From NCBI RefSeq assembly GCF_001579845.1, contig NZ_CP007440.1:558001-622000 (forward strand): a stretch of DNA of 64,000 bases, written 5' to 3'. Below are positions 1 to 9,245 of the stretch, piece after piece; within the stretch, counting starts at the first letter, position 1, and each line of letters starts with the position of its first letter. The position numbers were made by a program, and so were the translations under genes. The DNA comes from Rhodoplanes sp. Z2-YC6860. Its GTDB lineage: Bacteria; Pseudomonadota; Alphaproteobacteria; Rhizobiales; Xanthobacteraceae. The notes under the pieces are model-generated. The model ran no database searches. It was not told where the DNA came from and saw only the letters and a program-made list of their open reading frames with translations.

Positions 1-2
1 CC

Positions 3-1298
3 ACCCACGGCGGCACCTGCCTCAACGTCGGCTGCATCCCGTCGAAGGCGCTGCTGCATGCCTCCGAGATGTTCGAGGAGGCGGGCCACAGCTTCGCCAA
101 GATGGGCATCGGCGTCGGCACGCCGAAGCTCGATCTGCCGGCGCTGCTGAAGTTCAAGGACGAGGCAGTCGACGGCAACGTCAAGGGCGTCGACTATCTG
201 CTCAAGAAGAACAAGATCGATTCGGTGCGCGGCACCGGCAAGATCGCAGGCCCCGGCAAGGTCGAGGTCAAAGGCGCCGACGGCAAGACTCAGGTGCTGG
301 AGACGAAGAGCATCGTCATCGCCACCGGCTCGGACGTCGCCAAGCTCCGCGGCGTCGACACCGACGGCAAGCGCATCGTCACCTCGGACGAGGCGATCGC
401 GCTGCCCAAGGTGCCGGGCAAGCTTCTGGTGGTCGGTGCCGGCGTGATCGGACTCGAGCTCGGCTCGGTGTGGCGCAGGCTTGGCGCGCAAGTCACAGTC
501 GTTGAATTCCTGGATCGCATCCTGCCCGGCATGGACAACGAAGTGGCGCGGCAGTCGCAGCGCCTCCTGGAAAAGCAGGGCATCGTGTTCAAGCTCGGCT
601 CCAAGGTGACCGGCGTGAATTCGTCGGGCGCAACGCTCAAGGCCAGCGTGGAGCCGGCCAAAGGCGGTGCTGCGGAAACTCTCGACGCCGACGTGGTGCT
701 GGTCGCGATCGGCCGCGTGCCGTTCACCGAGGGGCTCGGCCTCGACGAGGCGGGGGTGAAGAAGGACAACCGCGGCCGCGTCGTCACCGACGCGCATTTT
801 GCCACCAGTGTGCCGGGCATCTACGCCATCGGCGACGTGATCGCGGGCCCGATGCTGGCGCACAAGGCCGAAGACGAGGGTATGGCCGCAGCCGAGATCA
901 TCGCGGGCAAGGCCGGCCACGTGAACTACGATGTGATCCCGGCGGTGGTCTACACGTTCCCGGAGATCGCTTCGGTCGGCAAGGGCGAAGAGGAACTGAA
1001 AGAAGCCGGCGTCGCCTACAATGTCGGAAAATTTCCGTTCACCGCGAACGGCCGCGCCAAGGCCAATCAGCAGACCGACGGCTTCGTGAAAATTCTCGCC
1101 GACGCCAAGACCGACCGCGTGCTCGGCGTGCATATCGTGGGTTCCGACGCCGGCAACATGATCGCCGAAGCCGCGATCGCGATGGAGTTCGGCGCGTCGT
1201 CGGAAGACATTGCGCGCACCTGCCATGCCCATCCGACGCTGCCTGAAGCCGTGAAGGAAGCCGCGCTCGCGGTCGCCAAGCGCGCGATTCATTTCTGA
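3..1298 (+). CDS. lpdA: Dihydrolipoyl dehydrogenase (E3), 5'-truncated by window edge
   Basis: FAD-dependent E3 subunit of 2-oxoacid dehydrogenase complexes; reoxidises dihydrolipoamide with NAD+. The frame is open from base 3, and 431 residues are visible against the usual ~466, so only about 35 N-terminal residues (the FAD GxGxxG) lie outside. The redox-active disulfide CLNVGC sits at once in the visible part. It is followed by the NAD-binding motif GAGVIGLELG (near base 440), the second FAD motif YAIGDV (near base 823) and the C-terminal catalytic HAHPTLPEA (near base 1225). All key residues are present. The first in-frame ATG at 69 is internal, since the disulfide precedes it. Identity as lpdA rather than a related flavoprotein disulfide reductase is very likely. 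Confidence 0.96.
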   Translation, partial: THGGTCLNVGCIPSKALLHASEMFEEAGHSFAKMGIGVGTPKLDLPALLKFKDEAVDGNVKGVDYLLKKNKIDSVRGTGKIAGPGKVEVKGADGKTQVLETKSIVIATGSDVAKLRGVDTDGKRIVTSDEAIALPKVPGKLLVVGAGVIGLELGSVWRRLGAQVTVVEFLDRILPGMDNEVARQSQRLLEKQGIVFKLGSKVTGVNSSGATLKASVEPAKGGAAETLDADVVLVAIGRVPFTEGLGLDEAGVKKDNRGRVVTDAHFATSVPGIYAIGDVIAGPMLAHKAEDEGMAAAEIIAGKAGHVNYDVIPAVVYTFPEIASVGKGEEELKEAGVAYNVGKFPFTANGRAKANQQTDGFVKILADAKTDRVLGVHIVGSDAGNMIAEAAIAMEFGASSEDIARTCHAHPTLPEAVKEAALAVAKRAIHF

Positions 1299-1330
1299 GC
1301 GCAGTTTTCTCTCGAGCTCGATTCTCTCTC

Positions 1331-1431
1331 CGCCTCACCCTGAGGAGCATTGCGAAGCAATGCGTCTCGAAGGGCGAGGCGGCCCCGTTGTTGCCCTATC
1401 CGGGCGGCTCCTCAGCATGAGGCTGGGAGAG
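1331..1431. repeat. Intergenic palindromic repeat (CTGAGGAG family), copy 1
   Basis: About 100 bases between lpdA and the SDR gene with inverted arms: CCTGAGGAGC...GTCTCGAAGGGCGAGGCGG on the left and CGGCTCCTCAGCATGAGG on the right. A fuller relative with the same core words lies at 53484-53597. Such elements are scattered in Bradyrhizobium-like genomes. It could fold in RNA as a terminator or processing site; no function is shown. Confidence 0.7.
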
Positions 1432-1498
1432 GCTGTGCCTGTTGAGCGGCGCAAGTTATGCTGCTCCCCAAATATGCATACACAGGGAGAGCATCGCC

Positions 1499-2266
1499 AT
1501 GGCCAAGGGCCACAAGGACAAGGTCGCCGTTATCACCGGTGGAGCGAACGGCATCGGCCAGGCCTTTGCGAAACGTCTTGCCGAGGATGGCGTCCACGTC
1601 GCTATCGCCGACGTCGCGCCCGGCGCGGACACCGTGAAGATGATCGAAGCGGCCGGCCGTCAGGCGCTGGCGTGCCAGTGCGATGTGACATCGCCGGATT
1701 CGATCGCCGCGATGGCCGCCGACGTGCAGAAGAAGTTTGGCCGTTGCGACATCCTGATCAACTGCGCCGGCATCTACCCGCAGCGCGCGTTCGACGACAT
1801 GACGTTCGAGGACTGGCGGCGTGTGCTCTCGATCAATCTCGACAGCTGCTTTCTCATGTCGAAGGCCTTCGTCCCGGGCATGAAGCAGCGCGGCTGGGGC
1901 CGCATCGTCAACATGGCGTCGAGCACGCTCGGCTCGGTGGTGACGGGTTTCGTCCACTACATGTCGAGCAAGGCCGGTATCGTCGGCTTCACCCGCGCCA
2001 TGGCGAGCGAGCTTGGCGCCCATGGCATCACTGTGAACGCGATCTCGCCGGGCCTGACCCGGTCGCCCGGCACATTGGCGCGCAAGCCCAGGCCCGGCAT
2101 GAGCGACATGGAGGCCGAATTCAATTTCGCCGCCGGGATGCAGGCGATCAAGCGCGTCGAGGTGCCTGAGGATCTGGTCGGCACGGTGTCCTATCTCACC
2201 AGCGACGATGCGGCCTTCATCACCGGGCAGACCCTGAATGTCGATGGTGGCCGGGTCCGCAGTTAA
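1499..2266 (+). CDS. SDR family NAD(P)-dependent oxidoreductase
   Basis: Classical short-chain dehydrogenase of 255 residues; substrate unknown. The cofactor loop TGGANGIG (residues 13-20) is the Rossmann TGxxxGxG, followed by the NCAG motif, a catalytic serine in MASS, and YMSSK carrying the Tyr and Lys. The C-terminal GQTLNVDGG is typical of FabG-like members. The start at 1499 is chosen because AGGGAG lies about 9 bases upstream; an in-frame start at 1442 would add 19 residues that do not resemble the family. A palindromic repeat separates it from lpdA, so it is probably its own transcription unit. Confidence 0.88.
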   Translation: MAKGHKDKVAVITGGANGIGQAFAKRLAEDGVHVAIADVAPGADTVKMIEAAGRQALACQCDVTSPDSIAAMAADVQKKFGRCDILINCAGIYPQRAFDDMTFEDWRRVLSINLDSCFLMSKAFVPGMKQRGWGRIVNMASSTLGSVVTGFVHYMSSKAGIVGFTRAMASELGAHGITVNAISPGLTRSPGTLARKPRPGMSDMEAEFNFAAGMQAIKRVEVPEDLVGTVSYLTSDDAAFITGQTLNVDGGRVRS

Positions 2267-2373
2267 GAGCCCGCTATTGAACCTCGAACGTCCCCGCTGC
2301 GACAAAATATCCGTATTTGTACTGAGCTGTCGGGGCCTTATTTCCGGCCCAGGCACTATCTAAGTTCCCTACC

Positions 2374-2913
2374 ATGCGCTTGGCGACGCGCTCCCTGCTG
2401 GTCTTGCTTGCGATCATCTTCCTGATCGAGGCATGGCTTTGGCGTCATCTCGAACCGGTCGTCGAGTGGCTTGTTGCGCGGATTCCGCTGCGCGAGCTGA
2501 AGGCGCGCCTCGGCGCCTGGATCGAAACCATCCCGCCGCCCTTGGCGCTCGCGGTGCTCTTGATCCCCGGGGTGCTGCTGTTTCCGCTCAAGATTTTGAC
2601 GGTCTGGCTGATCGCCTACCATTACTTCTTGTCAGCGTGTCTGGTGTTCACCTTCGCCAAGCTCACAGGCCTGGGCATCACCGCCTTCGTGTTCGAGGCG
2701 ACGCGCCCGAAGCTTTTGCAGATGGCCTGGTTTCGCTGGCTCTACGAGCACATCGTGGTCTGGCTCGCCTTCGCGCACGAATTGGTCGATCCGATCAAGC
2801 TCCGGATTCGCCGCTTGATGCATCTGGTGCGGCCGCAGCGGGCAGGCCGCGCGATGCGCCTGTTCTGGCGCATCCGGCATCGCGTCCGTGCCGGCGCTGA
2901 CTCGCCGGCGTAA
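2374..2913 (+). CDS. Small inner-membrane protein of unknown function
   Basis: 179 residues. An N-terminal hydrophobic helix (about residues 6-22), a second around 57-75 with LALAVLLIPGVLLFPLK, and a third around 78-105 are followed by a basic, Arg-rich tail facing the cytoplasm by the positive-inside rule. No catalytic motif was recognised. It resembles conserved hypothetical membrane proteins of Bradyrhizobium-type genomes near xerC/priA, but this is from memory of the type, not a search. It converges on the DUF4337-type gene, with six bases between the stops. Confidence 0.72.
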   Translation: MRLATRSLLVLLAIIFLIEAWLWRHLEPVVEWLVARIPLRELKARLGAWIETIPPPLALAVLLIPGVLLFPLKILTVWLIAYHYFLSACLVFTFAKLTGLGITAFVFEATRPKLLQMAWFRWLYEHIVVWLAFAHELVDPIKLRIRRLMHLVRPQRAGRAMRLFWRIRHRVRAGADSPA

Positions 2914-2919
2914 GCGTCA

Positions 2920-3564
2920 TCACATCAGATGCACGGCGTGCGGCGCGAACAGCCCGATCGCCATGAACGCCAGGCCGACGATGCCGAGTCCGCCGGCCAG
3001 GAAGCTCAACGCCACGATGCCGGTGATCACCGTCGCTGACGCCAGCACAATGCCGATCTGGAACGCTGCCGACGCGACCTCGTAATGGTGATAGCGCGCG
3101 AGCGCGGTGTCGCGTTCGTGCTGCTCTTCGATGGCGCGGCGCGACAGCTCGACGGTGCCTTCGCCCTTGCCGTTCGCAGCCTCCGGTTCGGAGCGATAGC
3201 GCGCCGCTGTCTTGCTCCACTCATCGACCTGCTTGGAGATCGCGGCCTTCTGCTCGTCATTGGCGCTGGTGATCAGATCGAGCTTGCTCTGCTCGGCGGC
3301 GACCAGCGTCGTCGTGCGGCGAATCGATTTGGCCTGGAAGAAATTCCAGAGGTTCGACGCTTCGATCTGATGATTGAGCGCCGCGGTCTGCGCGCTCTTG
3401 CCGAGCGTCTCCGAGAAAGCGAGGAACAGCGCGATCACCGCGATCAGAAGCGCGACGCGCTTGTTCAGCGACGCGGTGTCGGCGTGGCCGCCGCCGCCGT
3501 GCTCTCTGTCATGCTCAAGCTGATGGTCAACCTGGTGCTGCACCGCATGCACACTTTCGCTCAT
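2920..3564 (-). CDS. DUF4337-type membrane protein
   Basis: 214 residues. A His-rich N terminus (HQVDHQLEHDREHGGGGH) leads into a transmembrane helix (VALLIAVIALFLAF), a long soluble alpha-helical middle with the AxNHQxxASNxWxFFQAKSIR pattern typical of DUF4337, and two closely spaced C-terminal membrane helices. The family has no assigned biochemical role. The start is set at 3564 because GGGGGAT lies just upstream on the minus strand; the longer open frame runs antisense into xerC and has no family similarity. The His-rich head could bind metal, which is inference only. Confidence 0.8.
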   Translation of the reverse strand: MSESVHAVQHQVDHQLEHDREHGGGGHADTASLNKRVALLIAVIALFLAFSETLGKSAQTAALNHQIEASNLWNFFQAKSIRRTTTLVAAEQSKLDLITSANDEQKAAISKQVDEWSKTAARYRSEPEAANGKGEGTVELSRRAIEEQHERDTALARYHHYEVASAAFQIGIVLASATVITGIVALSFLAGGLGIVGLAFMAIGLFAPHAVHLM

Positions 3565-3604
3565 CTGGCATCCCCCGTCGCTGGATTTCCAAGGACGCAG
3601 TCTA

Positions 3605-4582
3605 TCATGCCCGGGGATGGGCGCTGCGGTAGACTTCGAGCAGACGCTCAGTGTCAACAGCCGTATAAATCTGCGTCGTCGACAGCGACGCATGGCCGAG
3701 CAATTCCTGGATGGCGCGAAGGTCGCCGCCTCGCGCCAGGAGATGCGTGGCAAAGGAATGCCGCAATGCGTGCGGCGTCGCCGAATCCGGCAGGCTAAGG
3801 GCGCCGCGCAACCGTTCCATGACAAGTTGTACGATGCGCGGTGACAGCGGCCCGCCGCGGGCGCCCAGGAACAGCGGGCCTTCGGCCGGAAGATCATAGG
3901 GGCAGATCGCGACGTAATCGGCAATGAGCTGCGTGACTTGCGCCAGCAGCGGCACCATGCGCTGCTTGTTGCCTTTGCCGGTCACCGTGATGGCGTCGCC
4001 GCGTCCCGGTGCGGGGACATCGCCGCGCTTGAGCCCTAACGCCTCCGAGATGCGAAGCCCGCTGCCGTAGAGCAGCGCCAGCACCGCGGCGTCGCGCGCC
4101 AGCACCCACGGCGCGCGCTCCTCGCCGGCACGGAGGTCGGCATCCGACACCTGCTTGGCGGCTGCGATGTGCAGCGGCTTGGGCAGGGTCTTCGGCACCT
4201 TCGGAGCTCGCACGGCAGCAAGTGCAGCGACCTGGCCCTTGCCGTTCCGCTCGAGAAAGCGCGCGAACGATCGCACGCCGGCCAATGCCCGCATCAGCGA
4301 GCGGCTTGAGATGTCATCGCCGCGCCGCGCCGCCATGAAGGCGCGCACGTCCTGTGGCGTGAGCTTGGCGAGCTTCGCGAGCGACGGCGCGCCGCCCAGA
4401 TGCTCCGCCATGAAGGTCAGGAATTGCCGGACGTCGCGGCCATAAGCGTCGAGCGTCTTCGGTGACATGCGGCGCTCGTTGGAAAGTTGCGCAAGCCAGC
4501 GCACCATTTCGGCCGCAACCTCGGGCGCTGCGGCGCGCAATTCCGGCTCGGGCGAAGCTTTGGGCCGTCTTGTGCTTGACAC
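3605..4582 (-). CDS. xerC: Tyrosine recombinase XerC
   Basis: Site-specific recombinase acting with XerD at dif to resolve chromosome dimers. 325 residues with an N-terminal SAM-like DNA-binding domain (SPKTLDAYGRDVRQFL) and a C-terminal catalytic domain. The Arg is in GSGLRISEALGL, the HxxR box in HALRHSFATHLL, then GHASLSTTQIY with the His and the nucleophilic Tyr. A GTG start at 4582 gives the usual length and has GGTGAG about 12 bases upstream; a longer frame would read through the divergent priA promoter and its first codons. The divergent xerC/priA pair is common in this order, which separates it from phage integrases. Confidence 0.92.
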   Translation of the reverse strand: MSSTRRPKASPEPELRAAAPEVAAEMVRWLAQLSNERRMSPKTLDAYGRDVRQFLTFMAEHLGGAPSLAKLAKLTPQDVRAFMAARRGDDISSRSLMRALAGVRSFARFLERNGKGQVAALAAVRAPKVPKTLPKPLHIAAAKQVSDADLRAGEERAPWVLARDAAVLALLYGSGLRISEALGLKRGDVPAPGRGDAITVTGKGNKQRMVPLLAQVTQLIADYVAICPYDLPAEGPLFLGARGGPLSPRIVQLVMERLRGALSLPDSATPHALRHSFATHLLARGGDLRAIQELLGHASLSTTQIYTAVDTERLLEVYRSAHPRA

Positions 4583-4664
4583 GGCGGAATATATCTCACC
4601 CCTTTCGTAAGCCTTCGTTAAGTGCGCGAATCGGCCGCTACGAGGATGCGCCGACCGAGGATTT

Positions 4665-6854
4665 ATGGCCAAGCCGCCGATCACCAAGCCGTTCGTCGAT
4701 ATCCTGGTGCCGGTCGCCCTCGATCAGACCTATTCCTATCGTGTGCCGAAGGAGTTCGATCTGGCACCGGGTGACATCGTCACGGTGCCGCTCGGCGCCC
4801 GCGAGGCGATCGGCGTGGTCTGGGCCGATGATGTCGACGTGCGGCCCGGCCTGCACAACCGGATGAAGGACGTCGAGCTGAAGCTCGACTACCCGCCGCT
4901 CAAGCCGGAATTGCGCAAGTTCGTCGACTGGGTGTCGGGCTACACGCTCTCGCCGCGCGGCATGGTGCTGCGCATGTGCCTGCGTATGGGCAACGATCTC
5001 GGACCGGCGCGCGAGAAGGTCGGCGTGCGAATCGCGGGACCTGCGCCCAAACGGATGACCACCGCGCGCATGCGCGTGCTGCAGTTGCTGGCGGACGGCC
5101 TGGTGCGCACCAAGAGCGAGGCGGCGCATGAGGCGGGCGTCTCGACCGGCGTGATCGACGGGCTGGTCGACGAAGGCGCGCTCGAGACGCTGGTGCTGCC
5201 GCCCGAGCCGGTGGCGCGCCAGCCAGATCCGGATTTTGCCGTGCCGGAATTTTCCGACATCCAGCGAAAGGCCGCCGATACATTGCGAACCTCGGTCGAT
5301 ATGGGTGGCTTCTCGGTGGCGCTGGTCGACGGAGTCACGGGCTCGGGCAAGACCGAGGTTTATTTTGAGGCGGTGGCGCAGGCGCTCCGCCACAAAAAGC
5401 AGGTTCTGATCCTGATGCCGGAGATTGCGCTCACCGCGCAATTCCTCGATCGCTTCTCGGCGCGGTTCGGCGTTCGTCCGGCGGAATGGCATTCCGAGCT
5501 TGCGCCGCGCAAGCGGGCGCGAACCTGGAGCGCGGTCGCGGCCGGCGAGGTGTCGGTTGTGGTCGGCGCGCGCTCGGCGCTGTTTCTGCCCTATGCCGAT
5601 CTCGGGCTGATCGTGATCGATGAGGAGCACGATCCGGCCTACAAGCAGGAGGATGGCGTCCGCTATCACGCCCGCGACATGGCGGTGGTGCGGGCACGCG
5701 AGGTGAAGATTCCGATCGTGCTCGCATCGGCGACGCCCTCCGTGGAGACGGTTGTGAACGCGCGGCGCGGCCGCTACGCGCATCTGCAACTGCCGGAGCG
5801 CTTCGGCGGACAGCATCTGCCGTCGGTGGAAGCGATCGATCTTCGCCGCGAAGGTCCGCCGCGCGGCCGCTTCATCTCGCCGAGACTCGCCGAGCAGGTG
5901 AAGTTCGCCATTGAGAGGGGCGAGCAGGCGCTGCTGTTTCTCAATCGCCGCGGCTTTGCGCCGCTGACGCTGTGCAACGCCTGCGGCTATCGCATGGCGT
6001 GTCCGAACTGCGATGCCTGGCTGGTCGATCACCGCTTCAAGCGGCGATTGGTCTGCCATCACTGCGGCTATTCGATGCCGCCGCCCGAGCAATGCCCGAA
6101 ATGCGAAGCGAAAGGCACCTTCGTCGCGGTTGGCCCCGGCGTCGAACGGCTCGAACACGAGGCCGCCGAGCTGTTTCCCGACAAACGCATTCTCGTCCTG
6201 TCGAGCGATCTCGTGGAATCGATGGAGCGGTTGCGGCAAGAGCTCGATGACGTGGCGCAGGGCCGCTTCGATATCATCATCGGCACGCAGCTCGTCGCCA
6301 AAGGGCATCATTTCCCGAAGCTCAATCTGGTCGGCATCGTCGATGCCGATCTCGGTCTCGCCAACGGCGATCCGCGCGCTGGCGAGCGCTCGTTCCAACT
6401 CCTGCATCAGGTCGTCGGGCGCGCCGGCCGCGAGGAGGGCCGCGGCTACGGCTTTTTGCAGACGCATCAGCCCGAGCATCCGGTGATGCGGGCGCTCATC
6501 GCGCAAGACCGCGAGGCGTTCTACGCGGCCGAGATCGAGGTGCGTGAGAAGACCGGCTATCCGCCGTTCGGCCGGCTCGCAAGCCTCTTGGTGTCAGGCG
6601 CCGACAAGCACGAGACGGAAGCCTTCGCGCGCAAGATCGCGGCTGTGTCGCCGATCCACGACGACGTGCGGGTGCTCGGACCTGCCGAAGCGCCGCTCGC
6701 CGTGGTGCGCGGCCGGTATCGGTTCCGATTGCTGGTGAAATCGCCGCGCAACTTCGATCTCTCGGCCTATCTCCGCCAATGGATGGCGGAGGTGCCCAAG
6801 GCCAAAGGCACGCTGAAGCTCGAGGTCGACGTCGATCCGCAAAGCTTTTTTTGA
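4665..6854 (+). CDS. priA: Primosomal replication restart helicase PriA
   Basis: 3'-5' superfamily 2 helicase that reloads the replisome at stalled forks. 729 residues: N-terminal 3' DNA-binding domain (DILVPVALDQTYSYRVP), winged helix, helicase lobe 1 with Walker A GVTGSGKTE and the DEEH Walker B in VIDEEHDPAYKQED. A zinc-binding insert follows, with paired CxxC motifs (CNACGY, CPNCD, CHHCGY, CPKC; eight Cys), then lobe 2 ending in VVGRAGREEG and a C-terminal domain. All motifs are intact. It is divergent from xerC with 82 bases between the starts, enough for both promoters. Confidence 0.96.
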   Translation: MAKPPITKPFVDILVPVALDQTYSYRVPKEFDLAPGDIVTVPLGAREAIGVVWADDVDVRPGLHNRMKDVELKLDYPPLKPELRKFVDWVSGYTLSPRGMVLRMCLRMGNDLGPAREKVGVRIAGPAPKRMTTARMRVLQLLADGLVRTKSEAAHEAGVSTGVIDGLVDEGALETLVLPPEPVARQPDPDFAVPEFSDIQRKAADTLRTSVDMGGFSVALVDGVTGSGKTEVYFEAVAQALRHKKQVLILMPEIALTAQFLDRFSARFGVRPAEWHSELAPRKRARTWSAVAAGEVSVVVGARSALFLPYADLGLIVIDEEHDPAYKQEDGVRYHARDMAVVRAREVKIPIVLASATPSVETVVNARRGRYAHLQLPERFGGQHLPSVEAIDLRREGPPRGRFISPRLAEQVKFAIERGEQALLFLNRRGFAPLTLCNACGYRMACPNCDAWLVDHRFKRRLVCHHCGYSMPPPEQCPKCEAKGTFVAVGPGVERLEHEAAELFPDKRILVLSSDLVESMERLRQELDDVAQGRFDIIIGTQLVAKGHHFPKLNLVGIVDADLGLANGDPRAGERSFQLLHQVVGRAGREEGRGYGFLQTHQPEHPVMRALIAQDREAFYAAEIEVREKTGYPPFGRLASLLVSGADKHETEAFARKIAAVSPIHDDVRVLGPAEAPLAVVRGRYRFRLLVKSPRNFDLSAYLRQWMAEVPKAKGTLKLEVDVDPQSFF

Positions 6855-6864
6855 AACCGCGCTC

Positions 6865-7848
6865 CTACTGCGGCGTCAGCCCCGAGAGCCGCACGACCTC
6901 CCGCCACATCTTGGTTTCCTTCGCCGCAAAGGCCTTCGCCTCGGCGGGCGTGCTGGACAGCACGCGGCCGCCCGCGGCCAGGAGACGTTTCTGCATCCCT
7001 TCGTCGCTTGCGATGGATTTGTGAGCGGCCGAGATCTTGTCGACGATGGCCTGAGGTGTGCCGGTCGGCAGCACGTAGGCGCCCCATGACGTCACGACGA
7101 AATCAGGCACGCCGGCCTCCGCCATGGTCGGCACGTCGGGCAGCGTCGGCCAGCGTTGCGACGACGTGACGGCGAGCGCTCGCATCGCGCCGGATTCGAT
7201 TTGCGGAATGTAGGAGGCGAGATTGTCGACCGCGAACGTGACGTCGCCGGCGAGCATCGCCGGGATGGTTTGCGCCGCGCCACGAAACGGCACATGGATG
7301 GCATTGACGCCGGTGCGGGCCGCAAACAGCACGCCGGACAGATGCGGCGTCGTGCCGGGACCGGGACTGCCGATGGAAATGCCGTTCGGCCGCGCCTTGG
7401 CGAAGGCGATGAACTCCTGCAGCGTCTTGGCCTGCACATGATTGGCCGCGACCACCGCGACGTTCGGCAGTTCATAGGCGAGACTCGGCGACACCAGATC
7501 CCTCTCGGCGTCGTAGGGCATCTTGGCGATCAGGAACTGGTTGATCGAGAAATGCCCGACCGTCGCGCCGCCGACCGTGTAGCCGTCCGGCGGGCTTTTC
7601 GCGACGAGGTCGATGCCAATGTTGCCGGAAGCGCCGGGCTTGTTCTCGATCACCAGCGTCTGGCCGAGCTTGTCCTTCAGGCTTTCGGCCATGATGCGGA
7701 ACAGCACGTCGGTCGAGCCGCCGGCCGGATAGGGGATGATCATGCGCAGCGGATGGTCGGGCCAGTTGCTCTGCGCGAACGCAGGCGCGGCGCCGAGCGC
7801 GGCGGCGCCGAGCAGCAAGTTGCGGCGCGTGATGGGATGACCAGCCAT
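6865..7848 (-). CDS. Tripartite tricarboxylate transporter (Bug) substrate-binding protein
   Basis: Periplasmic solute receptor of the Bug/TctC family, 327 residues. The N terminus TRRNLLLGAAALGAAPAFA is a Sec/Tat-like signal with a twin Arg and an AFA-Q cleavage site. Family marks follow: WPDHPLRMIIPYPAGGSTD, IENKPGASGNIG, and DVPTMAEAGVPDF. No membrane subunits (TctA/TctB) are nearby, so it is an orphan receptor, as is common in Burkholderiales and Bradyrhizobium-type genomes. The ligand is unknown; carboxylates are typical. It converges on priA with ten bases between stops. Confidence 0.9.
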   Translation of the reverse strand: MAGHPITRRNLLLGAAALGAAPAFAQSNWPDHPLRMIIPYPAGGSTDVLFRIMAESLKDKLGQTLVIENKPGASGNIGIDLVAKSPPDGYTVGGATVGHFSINQFLIAKMPYDAERDLVSPSLAYELPNVAVVAANHVQAKTLQEFIAFAKARPNGISIGSPGPGTTPHLSGVLFAARTGVNAIHVPFRGAAQTIPAMLAGDVTFAVDNLASYIPQIESGAMRALAVTSSQRWPTLPDVPTMAEAGVPDFVVTSWGAYVLPTGTPQAIVDKISAAHKSIASDEGMQKRLLAAGGRVLSSTPAEAKAFAAKETKMWREVVRLSGLTPQ

Positions 7849-7920
7849 GTCGCTCCTCCCGGTATCTACTGATATTTTTGGAGAAGTCTAACGGCGGCGA
7901 TGCAGCCGCGCCACCGCGTT

Positions 7921-8847
7921 TCAGACCGAGTCCCCCTCCGCCGGAGGCTTTTGCCGGCTCGGGATCATCACGCAGGCGGCGGCGCCGAAGATCAGAGCAA
8001 AGCCGATCGCGTCGGACAGCGTCGGGCGGTCGCCGAGCAGGATCATCGCGCCGAACACGCCGACCACCGGATTGATCAGCGAGCCGAGCGACGCCATCAC
8101 GGTGGTCAGGCGGCCGATGATGTTGAACCAGATGAAATACGCGATGCCGGTGCCGAGCACACCGTTGAACAGGAGGCCGCCCCAGGTGCGCCAATGCAGC
8201 GGCTCGTAATGCGGCAGGCCGTTGAACACCAGATAGGCGATGCCGAAGATCACCACGCCGACCACAACCTGCCAGAACGAAATGGCGAGCAGGTCGCCTT
8301 TGATGCGCGCCCATTTCATGTAGACGGTGCCGCCGCCCCAGCCGAGAGCGCAGACCAGCGCCAGCAGCAATCCAACGGGCTCGCGCACCGATTGCTCGGC
8401 GACCGGATAGACCAGCACCACGAGCCCCGCGATGCAGAGCGCAAGCCCGATCGCGGCCTGGCGGTTGATGCGCTCGCCCAGAACGAAATACGCCATCACG
8501 CTGCTCCAGACCGGCATCGAATAATTGACGATGATGACGCGCGAGGTGTTGGCCATCAGCTGCGCGAACGTGCCGGCCACGCCGAAGGCCACGACGATGA
8601 AAAACGCCGCGACGATCACATGCAGGCGATCGCGGCCGCGCGGAATGACGAGCGAACGGCCCTGGGCCTTGATCAGCACCAGGAGCGTCGCCGCGCCGAT
8701 GCTGAAGCCGATCAGCCGCATGCCCCAGGGCGACACCTCGTCGAGCGCGATCCGCATCGCCGACCAGCTCAGCCCCCAGCAGAAGCTCAGCGCGAGCAGA
8801 AGGAGCTTGGCGATGGAGGCGTCACTCAATCCGAACGTGCGGGGCAA
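7921..8847 (-). CDS. EamA-family (DMT superfamily) transporter
   Basis: Inner-membrane exporter candidate of 308 residues with about ten hydrophobic helices in two EamA repeats (first around residues 12-145, second around 160-290). The substrate is unknown; relatives export amino acids or other metabolites. The start is TTG at 8847, with AGGTGAAA just upstream and no closer ATG that keeps helix 1. It lies 62 bases downstream of the Gdx-like gene and on the same strand as it and the MFS gene, so three unrelated transporters may be co-transcribed. Confidence 0.86.
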   Translation of the reverse strand: MPRTFGLSDASIAKLLLLALSFCWGLSWSAMRIALDEVSPWGMRLIGFSIGAATLLVLIKAQGRSLVIPRGRDRLHVIVAAFFIVVAFGVAGTFAQLMANTSRVIIVNYSMPVWSSVMAYFVLGERINRQAAIGLALCIAGLVVLVYPVAEQSVREPVGLLLALVCALGWGGGTVYMKWARIKGDLLAISFWQVVVGVVIFGIAYLVFNGLPHYEPLHWRTWGGLLFNGVLGTGIAYFIWFNIIGRLTTVMASLGSLINPVVGVFGAMILLGDRPTLSDAIGFALIFGAAACVMIPSRQKPPAEGDSV

Positions 8848-8909
8848 ATTTCACCTGAAATTTCTGGACAAGGCGCGTAAGCCCGGCGGCTCGGATCGCA
8901 CAACAGGTC

Positions 8910-9236
8910 TTAAGTGACGAGCTTGAGCCCGACAATACCGGCGACGATCAAACCGATGGAGGCGAGCCGCGCGGCGGTCGCGGGCTCGCCGAACAGATAG
9001 ATGCCGAGGGCCGCGGTGCCGACCGCGCCGATTCCGGTCCACACTGCATAAGCGGTCCCGACCGGCAGCGCCTTCAGCGCGAGCCCGAGCAGCACGATGC
9101 TTGCCAGCATCGCGCCCAGTGTCAGCGCGGAAGGGACCAGGCGTGTGAAACCTTCGGTGTATTTCAGGCCGATCGCCCAGCCGACCTCGAGGAGGCCCGC
9201 GATCACGAGAATGGCCCAGGCCAGATTGGGTTGCAT
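8910..9236 (-). CDS. gdx: SMR-family exporter of Gdx (guanidinium) / SugE type
   Basis: Four-helix small multidrug resistance protein, 108 residues. The sequence follows the SugE/Gdx pattern rather than Emr[19 protein letters not shown] with the conserved Glu near residue 17, [17 protein letters not shown] in helix 3, and [16 protein letters not shown] in helix 4. In this subfamily the established role is proton-coupled guanidinium export as a dual-topology dimer. Nine bases separate it from the upstream MFS gene, so it is second in an operon. No guanidine riboswitch could fit between them, so guanidine-controlled expression is not evident here. Confidence 0.88.
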   Translation of the reverse strand: MQPNLAWAILVIAGLLEVGWAIGLKYTEGFTRLVPSALTLGAMLASIVLLGLALKALPVGTAYAVWTGIGAVGTAALGIYLFGEPATAARLASIGLIVAGIVGLKLVT

Positions 9237-9245
9237 CGTTTGTCC

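Noticed and set aside
4638-6506. Open minus-strand frame of 622 codons opposite priA
   Set aside because: Antisense shadow; priA motifs are complete on the other strand.
9237-9245. Guanidine riboswitch in front of the gdx-like gene
   Set aside because: Only nine bases separate it from the MFS gene, too short for any riboswitch; none was recognised before the MFS gene either.
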